DNA of 64,000 nucleotides, from the NCBI GenBank assembly GCA_937121175.1, contig CAKZKD010000005.1, positions 186,001 to 250,000 of the forward strand, read 5' to 3'. Made by a program: the position numbers and the translations under genes. How positions within the stretch are numbered: the stretch's first letter is position 1; each line of letters opens with the position of its first letter. Source of the DNA: an uncultured Flavobacteriales bacterium. Lineage in GTDB: Bacteria > Bacteroidota > Bacteroidia > Flavobacteriales_G > Salibacteraceae. The notes under the pieces were generated by a model that saw only the letters and a list, made by a program, of their open reading frames with translations, was not told the origin of the DNA and did not search any database. Positions 1 through 9,173 of the stretch are shown piece by piece.

Positions 1-1071
1 TTCCTTCAAAACCAAATCCCTTCCGTTCAATCCCATTTTAACTCTTTCAGAATAGTTCAAGTTCAACATCGCATCCATTTTAACTACTAAATCTTCAACA
101 CTTTGTTTCTCTACTAAAAATCCATTGTAAGAATCCTTTACTATATCCCTACACCCGACATGATCAGTGGTTATAATTGGAATTCCAGCTGAGGCCGCCT
201 CTATTAATGACCTCGGTACTCCTTCTCTATAGTAGCTTGGCAACACGACACAATCTGTATTTTGAAGAGTTGGAAGAACATCATCAACCCGACCTAAAAA
301 ATTAATTACTTTTTCTTTTTCCCAACGAGTAACAACCTCTTGAGAAATGGATGAAGGATTATCGAACCCTACTATTCCCAGCACATTAAATTTAACCTTT
401 GGATATTTTTGTGTCAATTGCTTTGCTGCTTTTTCAAATTCCCCAATACCTTTTTGCCATAAAATTCTACCAAAAAACATAAACGAAAATTCTCCTGACT
501 CTATTTTCGTATTAGGTATAAAATACTCGGTATTTACACCTGAACCCTTTATTCGAATTGATTTTCCTTTCAGTGCAATTTTATTAGACTGAAACAATTC
601 CTGGTCTTCCTTATTTTGAAAAAAGGTAACTTTTACCTTAGACTGAGAAATTTTATACAGCCATAAAACCAATCTAGTTTTCCAAGTAAATGCAGAAAAT
701 ATACTGCCGAGGCCAGCAATATTGTTCACCGTCGGGATTCCCAAACTACTCGCCGCTAAACTCCCATAAATAACCGGCTTTATTGTAAAATGCATCAACA
801 AATCTGGCCTGTGCTTTCTATATACCTTCCGTAAGTTAATAAACAGAGCTACATCATTGAATGGATTCAAGCTACTTCCTTTAATTGGTATGTTGGTAAA
901 ATCGCAACCAAGATCTATCAAATGGCTTTTATAACCATCGTCATAAGAAACTACATGCACCTGAAATCCACTTGCAATTAATGACTTAATGAGTTCTTTT
1001 CGAAAGTTGTACACCGTCCAACTTGTGTTACTCACAATCATTAATCTATTATTCCCCGAGATTCTTATCAT
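1..1071 (-). CDS. Glycosyltransferase family 4 (PglA/WcaL-like), 3' part cut by window edge
   Basis: This gene would transfer a sugar from a nucleotide donor to a lipid-linked oligosaccharide at the inner face of the cytoplasmic membrane. The frame is open from an ATG at 1071 down to base 1 with no stop, so the C-terminus lies outside the window. The N-terminus has the WTVYNFRKELI type start seen in this GT4 subgroup, followed by NNIAGLGSIFSAF, and near the C-terminus YYREGVPRSLIEAASAG with the GT4 E-x7-E donor-binding pattern, then TTDHVGC. It is divergent from the membrane-protein gene at 1133 with 61 bp between. GT4 membership is clear; the sugar and linkage cannot be told. Confidence 0.85.
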   Translation of the reverse strand, partial: MIRISGNNRLMIVSNTSWTVYNFRKELIKSLIASGFQVHVVSYDDGYKSHLIDLGCDFTNIPIKGSSLNPFNDVALFINLRKVYRKHRPDLLMHFTIKPVIYGSLAASSLGIPTVNNIAGLGSIFSAFTWKTRLVLWLYKISQSKVKVTFFQNKEDQELFQSNKIALKGKSIRIKGSGVNTEYFIPNTKIESGEFSFMFFGRILWQKGIGEFEKAAKQLTQKYPKVKFNVLGIVGFDNPSSISQEVVTRWEKEKVINFLGRVDDVLPTLQNTDCVVLPSYYREGVPRSLIEAASAGIPIITTDHVGCRDIVKDSYNGFLVEKQSVEDLVVKMDAMLNLNYSERVKMGLNGRDLVLKE

Positions 1072-1132
1072 ATTTGCATCATCACTTCTAAACTATGAGT
1101 CCATTGGTTCTTTAGAAGTAAAACAAAGCTAA

Positions 1133-2497
1133 TTGGATTTACTTGATATTTTTCTTTGCATTATTTATTCGCTTACAACAATTGGCGGTGCTTGGATATA
1201 TTTAAAACTGCGCACACCCAGTGACGCGCACTCAATTTTGATTCCTGCACTTGTTGTAAAAATAGTTGGTAGCATAGCATTCTATCTTACGTATTTATAC
1301 TACTTCAAAGTTGGCGACACCTTTGTTTATTTATATGATGCAAGAATATTGGCTGAGGAACTTGTTAATAATCCGATTATAGGATTGAAAATTTTATTTC
1401 AATCCGCAGGAACTTTTGACCCAGACACTTTTACGGTTACCAATCAAATGAACTACTTTAAAGGCACAAGCGAGTTAATAATAGTAAAGATAGCCTCTCT
1501 TGTTTCCATATTTTCTTTACAACAACCGCTTACTACCACTCTATTATTCAGTAACCTATCATTTATTGGAATTTGGAAGTTTTATCTTTTTTTTTATGAT
1601 CAATATCCTAAACTAAAAATGCAACTAGCTATAGCCACATTATTTATCCCATCGGTTGTGTTTTGGGGATCTGGTGTCATGAAAGATACAGTGATTCTTG
1701 GGTTTATTGGTATTTTACTTTACTATACCAACCAATTTTTTAAGTACGAAAAACGAAGCTTTAAAAATTTATTTCTAATTTTTTCTTCTCTTTATTTAAT
1801 TTCAATTACAAAAGCATACGTATCAATAGCTCTAGTTCCAGCATTGTTCTACTGGATATTATTTACTTTCAATAAACGAATTGAAAACCCTGTTTTTAAA
1901 ATTTTCATAATTCCACTATTACTTGGTTGTTTGATTGGCATTTCGATTTTAATATTGAATCAGATTGAAAGTGTTTCAAATAAGTACTCCATCGACAACC
2001 TTATGACCACTGCAGAAGTTTACCAAGACTACCATTACGCTTCGGGCGATCTTGAACAAGAAGGAAGAAGATCCAGTTACTCTCTTGGAGATTACGACCC
2101 AACCTTGTTTGGCATAATTCAAATGTTCCCAGCCGCAGTTAACGTTACCTTATTTAGGCCTTACATTTGGGAAATAAGAAGTCCTGCAATGATCTTGTCA
2201 GCTTTAGAAAGTACTTTCTTTATTTTCTTTACTCTATATATATTCTTTGCTGTGGGTATTGCCAATACATTGAAGTTAATACTTCAAAATAACCTATTGC
2301 TGTTTTGTTTGGTTTTCTCAATCTTCTTTGCTTTTGCTGTTGGTTTTTCTAGCTACAATTTCGGGGCATTGGTTCGTTATAAAACTCCTTGTATGGGATT
2401 CTATCTTTCCTTTCTATTCATTTTAAATTACGAAACCAAACTTTTAAAAAATAAACGGATTACAATACCCTCCCATAAAATGAAATCGTCTCGTTAG
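1133..2497 (+). CDS. Polytopic membrane protein of polysaccharide cluster, possible polymerase (Wzy-like)
   Basis: I do not recognise a named family. The 454-residue product has about ten hydrophobic segments, with an IPSVVFWGSGVMKD stretch after the middle, a pattern I associate with integral membrane proteins of Bacteroidota exopolysaccharide clusters. A TAA codon lies directly before the TTG at 1133, and no in-frame ATG occurs for about 100 codons, so TTG is the only canonical start that keeps the first membrane segments. Among glycosyltransferases and a flippase, a Wzy-type polymerase would be expected and this is the best candidate, but that is inference from context. Its last 38 bases overlap the convergent gene at 2460-3590. 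Confidence 0.7.
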   Translation: MDLLDIFLCIIYSLTTIGGAWIYLKLRTPSDAHSILIPALVVKIVGSIAFYLTYLYYFKVGDTFVYLYDARILAEELVNNPIIGLKILFQSAGTFDPDTFTVTNQMNYFKGTSELIIVKIASLVSIFSLQQPLTTTLLFSNLSFIGIWKFYLFFYDQYPKLKMQLAIATLFIPSVVFWGSGVMKDTVILGFIGILLYYTNQFFKYEKRSFKNLFLIFSSLYLISITKAYVSIALVPALFYWILFTFNKRIENPVFKIFIIPLLLGCLIGISILILNQIESVSNKYSIDNLMTTAEVYQDYHYASGDLEQEGRRSSYSLGDYDPTLFGIIQMFPAAVNVTLFRPYIWEIRSPAMILSALESTFFIFFTLYIFFAVGIANTLKLILQNNLLLFCLVFSIFFAFAVGFSSYNFGALVRYKTPCMGFYLSFLFILNYETKLLKNKRITIPSHKMKSSR

Positions 2498-3590
2498 TCA
2501 TTCTTTCAATGGTCCACTTTTGAGTTAAGCTCTCTGCGGCATTATTTGCTAATATCTGCCTTAGTTCCACATTTTCGATTAACCGCATGGTTTGTTTAAT
2601 CATTTCATCTTCATCGAACGCGTTAACTTTAATTCCATCCACCCCATTTTCAATAGCTTCTCCTGGTCCTACGGTATCAAATGCAATAACTGGGCTTTCA
2701 CTTTTAAACGCTTCAAAAATCACAAGTGGAAGTCCTTCTGCATAACTCGGAACTAGCACCACGTCAGAGTCTGCCATAACATGAATTGGCTCTTCACAAA
2801 ACCCTTCAAAAGACACACTTTCTTCAATCCCTAACTCAATAACCTTTTGTTGAAGTTCAACTCCAAATGGACCGCTTCCTGCAATAACAAGCTTTAATGT
2901 TGGAAACCGTTTTAGAATTTCCGGCATTCCGTTTAGAACAAACAAATGACCTTTTCTAGGAATCAATCGACCAACTATACAAAGTTGAATTTCACCTTTC
3001 CGATATTTACCCGTGCGATAAGGTATTGATGGATATTCAAATCCGTGCTGAATAACCTCAATTTTATTTTGTTTATCTAAACCAACATTACTGAAGAATT
3101 CCTTGAGACCATGCGAGCAAGAATATACACCATCTAACCTTGACAGACAAAACTGCATCAATCGGTAATAAAGTGTCTTGGGCAGCTTGTATGGGCTCAA
3201 ACAATACTCCACATACAAGTTCTCTTGATAACCATGCAGTGTAGAAATGCTTCTGACATTATTGAATGGAATTAGTTTCAATAATGAATTCCAAAAGTCT
3301 GAATATATTAAATGAGAATGAACAATATCGAAACCCCTTTTTCTAACCAAGGCGTGTAGTTTGATTACTGGTTTAATTGTAATAAAGTTGGCCACCTGTA
3401 GTTCATGAACAACTACGCCAACTTCACTTAGTTGTTTAGAGTATTCATATGCAATATTCTTATCCTGTTTTAAAAAAACATTGAGGAATTCAACCTGAAT
3501 TCCGCGTTTTATTAACTCTGGGAAAATTGCAAGAAAGTACTTTTCTGAACCAGCTATCGCCGCAATATTTTGTACAAATAAAACTTTCAA
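2460..3590 (-). CDS. Glycosyltransferase family 4
   Basis: Retaining GT-B glycosyltransferase of 376 residues that likely adds a sugar during surface polysaccharide assembly in the cytoplasm. The N-terminal Rossmann half begins MKVLFVQNIAAIAGSEKYF. The C-terminal half shows GRLIPRKGH and then PSYAEGLPLVIFEAF, which carries the E-x7-E nucleotide-sugar signature, followed by FDTVGPGEAIENG. The start overlaps the end of the upstream GT2 gene by 4 bp, so the two are probably translated together. The 3' end runs 38 bp into the convergent membrane-protein gene. Donor and acceptor are unknown. Confidence 0.88.
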   Translation of the reverse strand: MKVLFVQNIAAIAGSEKYFLAIFPELIKRGIQVEFLNVFLKQDKNIAYEYSKQLSEVGVVVHELQVANFITIKPVIKLHALVRKRGFDIVHSHLIYSDFWNSLLKLIPFNNVRSISTLHGYQENLYVEYCLSPYKLPKTLYYRLMQFCLSRLDGVYSCSHGLKEFFSNVGLDKQNKIEVIQHGFEYPSIPYRTGKYRKGEIQLCIVGRLIPRKGHLFVLNGMPEILKRFPTLKLVIAGSGPFGVELQQKVIELGIEESVSFEGFCEEPIHVMADSDVVLVPSYAEGLPLVIFEAFKSESPVIAFDTVGPGEAIENGVDGIKVNAFDEDEMIKQTMRLIENVELRQILANNAAESLTQKWTIERMTNETISFYGRVL

Positions 3591-4375
3591 TTTAATGAAT
3601 TTTTATAACGTGTAAAGGATTGAATAACCTGATTGGGCAACGCTTGTTTAAGTACATCAACAAAAAGCTCCGAAATGGCGAAACAGTAAAAATAAATATT
3701 ATGAAAAATAGAAGGAACGTGTTTTATTGAAATTTTTTTTACCTCCAACGCAATTTTAAAGCGCCCTTGTTCGCTTTTACCTCCAGCCTCAATAATTGCT
3801 AATGGCTTATTGATATGTTTGAAATTAGCACCAGAAACAAAATTCTTCAGTCCGAAGTCGAAATCGGCACAAACCTCATAGTTTTTATTAAACCCAATGT
3901 TTTTTAGGTATTCTGATCTACAGTATAGAGTTTGATGAGAGAATGGCAGTTTCCTCCAAAACAAATCCAAGGAATTGGCCTTTTTCAAGTTTTCCATTCC
4001 ATTTGGATAATTCACCAAAACATCTCCGTACAAAAAATCAGTCCCACTCTCCATGTTTCTCGAAACCAGGTCCAATGTACTTTCCGAATAAAATTCATCG
4101 CCAGAATTAATAAACACAATCCACTCGCCGCAACTCGCGTTAATCCCTTTGTTCATAGCATCATAAATTCCCTGATCCTTTTCAATAAGACAATGTGAGA
4201 TTTTTGATCTAAATTTTTCGAGAATTGAAATGGATTCATCGCTAGAAAGCCCATCAACTACGACAAACTCATAATCAACAAAAGTTTGGGACAAAACTGA
4301 ATTAATAGTCCGCGTTAAACCCACAGCATTATTGTAGTTAATGGTTATTACAGAAACCTGTTTTGAACTAGTCAT
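3587..4375 (-). CDS. Glycosyltransferase family 2 (WcaE-like)
   Basis: Inverting GT-A glycosyltransferase for extracellular polysaccharide. The product starts with the standard GT2 fold SVITINYNN, then VVVDGLSSDES and KDQGIYDAMNKGI, the hallmark of the WcaE/PGL-type subgroup, and NSGDEF for the DxD-like metal site. I chose the ATG at 4375 because the GT2 domain begins seven residues later; the longer frame up to 4459 would run past the start of the divergent gene at 4443. It forms a two-gene operon with the GT4 downstream (ATGA overlap). Confidence 0.87.
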   Translation of the reverse strand: MTSSKQVSVITINYNNAVGLTRTINSVLSQTFVDYEFVVVDGLSSDESISILEKFRSKISHCLIEKDQGIYDAMNKGINASCGEWIVFINSGDEFYSESTLDLVSRNMESGTDFLYGDVLVNYPNGMENLKKANSLDLFWRKLPFSHQTLYCRSEYLKNIGFNKNYEVCADFDFGLKNFVSGANFKHINKPLAIIEAGGKSEQGRFKIALEVKKISIKHVPSIFHNIYFYCFAISELFVDVLKQALPNQVIQSFTRYKNSLN

Positions 4376-4442
4376 AATGCGCAAATTTATCTTTCCAAGT
4401 TGAGTTAATAAGCTTATTGAATACTTAGTTTTGAAGGATACT

Positions 4443-5525
4443 ATGAAAATAACTATCATCAGCAGATATATTCCAGGTGCATTAGCTCACTTTGAGGAAC
4501 ATTTAAATGATCAGGAAAATGATTATAAATCGTCGTTGAGTACAATTATCAGCCAAGTAGGGGACTATAACTTATTCTTAAAACAAGAACTTGAAAAGAG
4601 AGGTCATAACGTACAATTTGTGATTCATAGATGGCACAAAGGAACTGAACTCTTGCGTCGTGAACAAAATGCTAGCACAGAAACTAATGACCAAGAAATC
4701 ATTAAGAAGCACATCATCGACTTCAACCCTTCGGTAGTTTTTTTAGGCAGCTTTTTCGACCTCTATGATGATTTCTTGAAAGGAATTAAAGAATCGTGTA
4801 AATGTCAAATATTATCCTGGATTAGCTGCCCTTATCCAAATGATTTGTCATTGAAATACATTGATAAGGTTTTCACTGCAATTCCAAGTCATGCTGACTT
4901 TTTTAAAACATTGAAGTGTGAAACGGAGACAACTGTTTTCGGCTTTCCAGAAGATTTCAAGACATCTAACAACCCTAAATCTATTGATGTTGGGTTTATT
5001 GGAGGTGTCAATGGCGTTTTAAGGAAATCAAACCTGCACAATTACAGAACCGACCTAATAAAACACGTCAGTGAACATGTAAATCTTCATAAATGGGGTT
5101 ATGGATTTACCTCTAATTCCAAATTGAAGTCAGCCTTTAAAATAATGTTTCGTAATAAGCATATCCTAAAAAATTATCACGGTGAAATCTGGGGATACAA
5201 AATGTTGGATAAGCTTAGCGAATTTAAAATTGGAATTAATTGTCATGGAGAGGTTGCTTCTCACTTTGCGATTAACCACCGCCTTTTTGAAACAACAGGA
5301 GTTGGAACACTTTTACTCACAGATGATAAAAAATATCTTAACAGATATTTTGAACCTGGAAAAGAGGTTGTTAGCTACAAAAACCCTGAAGATTGTGTTA
5401 AAAAAATACGGAATCTAATAAACTCTCCCGAAAAAATTGAAGAAATATCAAAAGCAGGCCAAAATAGAACGCACTCTGAGTATAAGTTTTCATTTTTCGT
5501 GGATAAGTTCGAAAAATCTTTATAG
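4443..5525 (+). CDS. CgeB-like glycosyltransferase (Glyco_trans_1_2 type)
   Basis: A 360-residue GT-B fold protein. The N-terminal half (MKITIISRYIPGAL) reads as an acceptor-binding Rossmann domain. The C-terminal part has INCHGEVASHFAINHRLFET, then GVGTLLLTDDKKYLNRYFEPG and EVVSYKNPEDCVKKI, the arrangement of CgeB/Glyco_trans_1_2 proteins. The ATG at 4443 was preferred to a TTG four codons upstream because the conserved start falls on it. Its TAG is followed at once by the ATG of the GT9 gene, so the two form an operon. Sugar specificity is unknown. Confidence 0.8.
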   Translation: MKITIISRYIPGALAHFEEHLNDQENDYKSSLSTIISQVGDYNLFLKQELEKRGHNVQFVIHRWHKGTELLRREQNASTETNDQEIIKKHIIDFNPSVVFLGSFFDLYDDFLKGIKESCKCQILSWISCPYPNDLSLKYIDKVFTAIPSHADFFKTLKCETETTVFGFPEDFKTSNNPKSIDVGFIGGVNGVLRKSNLHNYRTDLIKHVSEHVNLHKWGYGFTSNSKLKSAFKIMFRNKHILKNYHGEIWGYKMLDKLSEFKIGINCHGEVASHFAINHRLFETTGVGTLLLTDDKKYLNRYFEPGKEVVSYKNPEDCVKKIRNLINSPEKIEEISKAGQNRTHSEYKFSFFVDKFEKSL

Positions 5526-6704
5526 ATGATTCTTTTTCCAAAAAGCTGGAAAATTTTTTTCAAAGCCATCTTAACAAGTTTTTTGGACGTTAGCTCAACA
5601 AAAAAAAACTTGAAACCCTCGAAGCGATTGCTCATTGTGAAAGTTGATGGTATTGGAGATTATGTTCTATTCAGAAATTGCTTAAAAGCATTATCGGAGA
5701 GTGACCGTTTTAACCAATTCGATATTGACCTTATTACAAATTCGTTAAACAAGGATTTAACAACCCAGTTTGATTCTAAATACTTGAATAATACGTTTTT
5801 TGTTCCCAGAGAAAAAATACACCTTAATCAAAAAGTAAGAAATGAGTACCTTAACCTACTTAATGACAGAGACTATGATTTGGTAATAAACTGGACATTC
5901 TCCAGAGTCGTCTTTGATGACCTCTTTATTCGTTCAATTAACGCCAAAAATAAAATCAGTTTTGAAGGGGATGATAATAATCAATCCAAATGGATGAAAT
6001 CTATTACAAACTCATTTTATTGTAGGCTACTACCAACCGACACATTGATAAAATTTGAATTTGAACGGAATTGGCAAATGTTAGAATTTATTGTTGAAGA
6101 TAAAATTGGCTTAAAAACATTTGGATTCGATAATCTTCCCTTTAAAACAACCGAGACAAATCGAGCACCGTACGTTGTATTCGCACCCGGTGCATCCTCT
6201 GAGGATCGAGTTTGGTCCAGTTCCAATTATTCTAAACTCGCAGACTTGATATTAGAAAACAACCTGTGCCAAAATATTATAATCTGTGGTTCAAAGGGAG
6301 ATGGAAATCTCGCAAAAGCAATCATTAACGGTGCAAAGAACTGTAAAAAGATTATGGATATTACAGGCACTTTAAAACTTTCCAAACTACCTGAACTGTT
6401 TAATAAATCTGTGGCAGTAATTAGCTCTGAATCAGGACTCACTCACATCGCTGCAGCTTCACGTTCCTTTTATTATTGCATAAGTAATGGTAATCACCTT
6501 GGAAGGTTTCACCCATATCCAGAAGAGTTAATTTGCTTGAAGGGCTCATACTTTTACCCTCCTCAAATTGAAAAGGACATCCAATTTCTAAATTTTAAAG
6601 ATGTAACGAAACGACACGGAAGAAAATCAACTTTTGACACTTCGGAAATACCAGTAGAAAAGGTATTTCAAAAACTAGAAAAAGATCAGAATCGTTTGGA
6701 TTAA
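5526..6704 (+). CDS. Glycosyltransferase family 9 (heptosyltransferase-like)
   Basis: GT9 enzyme of 392 residues, related to LPS heptosyltransferases WaaC/WaaF/WaaQ. The N-terminal domain holds RLLIVKVDGIGDYVLFRNC, the typical phosphate-loop start of the family. The C-terminal domain has FAPGASSEDRVWSSSNYSKL (donor binding), IIICGSKGD, and VISSESGLTHIAAA, corresponding to the conserved family sequence with its SGxxH. The start codon directly abuts the stop of the CgeB-like gene. A heptose donor is possible, since gmhA is at 51566, but the true donor is not shown by the sequence. Confidence 0.85.
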   Translation: MILFPKSWKIFFKAILTSFLDVSSTKKNLKPSKRLLIVKVDGIGDYVLFRNCLKALSESDRFNQFDIDLITNSLNKDLTTQFDSKYLNNTFFVPREKIHLNQKVRNEYLNLLNDRDYDLVINWTFSRVVFDDLFIRSINAKNKISFEGDDNNQSKWMKSITNSFYCRLLPTDTLIKFEFERNWQMLEFIVEDKIGLKTFGFDNLPFKTTETNRAPYVVFAPGASSEDRVWSSSNYSKLADLILENNLCQNIIICGSKGDGNLAKAIINGAKNCKKIMDITGTLKLSKLPELFNKSVAVISSESGLTHIAAASRSFYYCISNGNHLGRFHPYPEELICLKGSYFYPPQIEKDIQFLNFKDVTKRHGRKSTFDTSEIPVEKVFQKLEKDQNRLD

Positions 6705-6868
6705 ACCATTGATTAACAATAAATTCAAAAAAAACTCTAACAAAAACAACTATTAAATAGTAGCATTTATTATTCTTCAGGTCCTTTAATGCTTTAGAAA
6801 TCTTGATTAAAGTTGAAAAATCGTTTTAAATAATAAATAGCTTAACTCAATTGTTTTTATTTGCCTCT

Positions 6869-7606
6869 ATGAAACCATATAAAGATTACCCACATTCTAG
6901 CATTTCAATGCAAGATGATAGTGGACTAAAAAACGCGTTAAAAGCACTATCAAAATCAACTATTGAAATTATTATTGAGTCGGGTACATTTAATGGATTA
7001 GGCTCAACCACCTTTATAATGGAAGCTTTTGAAGACGCTGCTTCTCTTGAAAAATTTTACACCATTGAGCTGAACTACCGTACGTATAAAATAGCAACTA
7101 ATAATCTTGCTCAATTCCCAAAAGTGCAGTGCAAATTTGGCTGTTCTACAAAACTTCAAGAGGCCGTTGATTTCATGCAAAATGATGAAGCCATTCTCAA
7201 TCACCAGAACTACACTGACATTTATATAGATGACATTCACGAGCCTGTAAAATTTTACTCAAAAGAACTGAATGGATTTCTTGGCGTCAGTAGTATTAAA
7301 TCTATGATTACAAGAATAATCAACCCAAAAGCCCTTAACCCAGAAGAAAACATTATCGAGTCAATTGTTAAAAATAATTCATCAAAAACTTTTTTAATTG
7401 TGCTCGATTCGGCAGGTGGAATGGGCTACCTCGAATTCCAAAAAGTTCAATCTTTGCTCAAACACAAACATCACTATCTGATGCTAGACGATACTCATCA
7501 TTTAAAACATTTTAGAAGCAAGCGCGATGTACTTGCTTCTGAAAAATACACTGTTTTGTATGAAAGTATTAAGCATGGATCACTACTTGCTGAATATCAA
7601 CCTTAA
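6869..7606 (+). CDS. SAM-methyltransferase-like protein of polysaccharide cluster
   Basis: Not recognised as a named family. The 245-residue product has a class I methyltransferase-like beginning: EIIIESGTFNGLGSTTF resembles the SAM-binding motif I (acidic residue followed by GxxxGxS/T), YTIELNYRTYKIA looks like motif II, and VQCKFGCSTKL follows as a third strand. A C-terminal LLDDTHHLKHF-like segment (LMLDDTHHLKHF) is His/Asp rich. The ATG at 6869 is six codons inside a longer TTG frame and matches the start of the globular part. It stands 164 bp after the GT9 gene in AT-rich DNA without an evident terminator. It may methylate a glycan, but this is inference. Confidence 0.6.
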   Translation: MKPYKDYPHSSISMQDDSGLKNALKALSKSTIEIIIESGTFNGLGSTTFIMEAFEDAASLEKFYTIELNYRTYKIATNNLAQFPKVQCKFGCSTKLQEAVDFMQNDEAILNHQNYTDIYIDDIHEPVKFYSKELNGFLGVSSIKSMITRIINPKALNPEENIIESIVKNNSSKTFLIVLDSAGGMGYLEFQKVQSLLKHKHHYLMLDDTHHLKHFRSKRDVLASEKYTVLYESIKHGSLLAEYQP

Positions 7607-7616
7607 ATAAAGAAAC

Positions 7617-9050
7617 TCAACTTTTTCCAGCCTTCAATATCGTTGTCCGAGTGTAATTTAAATAGTAGCGCATTTCTTTAACCGGAATGATTGCAATAAC
7701 AATTAACCCTAATCCTATGATAGCCTGAGCTATACGATTTAAGAGGTTGCTTTCCACTTGTAGAAAACTGTTTAAATACCAAACAAATATTATAATGGTT
7801 AACCCTACCGTTAATCTCAACCATGACATTTGAATTTGATAATATTTATTGGCAAACCAACTGTATAAAACAAAATACAAGAAAAAGCTAATTAAGGTGG
7901 AAATGGCCGCTGCTATTAAGCCGTATATTGGAACTAAATAAATGTTCAAAACACAATTTAGCACACCACAAAACAATCCAATCCAACTAATTGTTGAGGT
8001 TTTTTTATGTATCACCAAACCAGGAAAAAACTGACTGAGATTACTAAAAAATACCGAGAGCAACATGAACGGAAGAAGTAGGCTAACTGCAAAATATTTT
8101 TCTCCTGCCATAACATCTATTAGGTAGCTATCGAAACAGACTAAAACAAAACAGAAACCAATTGCAAGAACGATATAAAGGCGTAATAGTTGACCCAATT
8201 TTTTTGGGGTTTCACTGTCCTTATGGTGTTTATAAATGAGCGGAGTAAGCGCTGAACCTAGTCCAATACTGATTGCTGTTATTATCATGGCTATTTTTCC
8301 ACCAACCGCAAAAACACCTAAATCATCCAACCCCAAGAATTCTTTTATTACCAATCGATCGCTAAAATGAAAAGAAAAAATACTCAATGCAAAGGGCATT
8401 AATGGCAACCCAAAGCCAAGTACTTTTCTGAAAATGGGGACTGAAAATCTAAGAACTAAATCCTTAATCTGAAATGATAAAGCAACGACAACTCCTATTG
8501 CTCCTCCGCATATTTGAGCATAAAAAACACCTTTTAAACCTAGCCTTAATACCACCAAGAACAAAATCATGAACAGTATGGTTGTCAAACTATAGGTTAG
8601 GCTCGAGATTGCATCGAAGTACGGTAATAACTTCCACCGTAAATGAGAACGGACAATATAAAAAATTCCATTAAGCGCGATTGATAAGGCGATCAAATAG
8701 GTAAACTCCTTAGAGACACCAATAAAAACTGACAATTGGTCTGTAAACAAGAACCAAAGAACTACCATACAAGAATAAGATCCTAAAACAGCCCATATAA
8801 TAGTAGAAGAAAATAGAGCGCGACGTTCAGTACTTTCTTGTTCATGAAAAAACCTTCCAGTTCCCTCATTCAATTGAAGGGTAAAAAAAATAACCCCAAG
8901 CGTAGATAAAACCGAGCATAATTCAATAATGCCGTAATCAATTGGTGAAAGAATTGCGGTATAAACGGGTAACAAAAAGAATGAAATTCCTTTAGTTAGA
9001 ACGTTTGAAAAAGTATAGATGAAACTATTCTTTAAAACATCTTTTATCAC
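7617..9050 (-). CDS. Wzx-type oligosaccharide flippase
   Basis: Polysaccharide export protein of 477 residues with about fourteen membrane segments and the N-terminal pattern of the polysaccharide synthase/MATE-like flippase family (NSFIYTFSNVLTKGISFFLL, then YTAILSPIDYGIIELC). It would flip undecaprenyl-linked oligosaccharides across the inner membrane. It converges on the methyltransferase-like gene with 10 bp between and diverges from glyA. Its position at the right end of the glycosyltransferase group fits Wzx/Wzy-dependent assembly. Confidence 0.88.
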   Translation of the reverse strand: MIKDVLKNSFIYTFSNVLTKGISFFLLPVYTAILSPIDYGIIELCSVLSTLGVIFFTLQLNEGTGRFFHEQESTERRALFSSTIIWAVLGSYSCMVVLWFLFTDQLSVFIGVSKEFTYLIALSIALNGIFYIVRSHLRWKLLPYFDAISSLTYSLTTILFMILFLVVLRLGLKGVFYAQICGGAIGVVVALSFQIKDLVLRFSVPIFRKVLGFGLPLMPFALSIFSFHFSDRLVIKEFLGLDDLGVFAVGGKIAMIITAISIGLGSALTPLIYKHHKDSETPKKLGQLLRLYIVLAIGFCFVLVCFDSYLIDVMAGEKYFAVSLLLPFMLLSVFFSNLSQFFPGLVIHKKTSTISWIGLFCGVLNCVLNIYLVPIYGLIAAAISTLISFFLYFVLYSWFANKYYQIQMSWLRLTVGLTIIIFVWYLNSFLQVESNLLNRIAQAIIGLGLIVIAIIPVKEMRYYLNYTRTTILKAGKS

Positions 9051-9173
9051 GCAATTCTTATTTTAATTTTAAGCCTACGGACAACAATAAAATAAATATA
9101 TTGGCTTTCCTAAGAATATACGTTTTGCACGCTTATTCATGCATTAAATAAAACATTTTTAATACCCTTTCCG

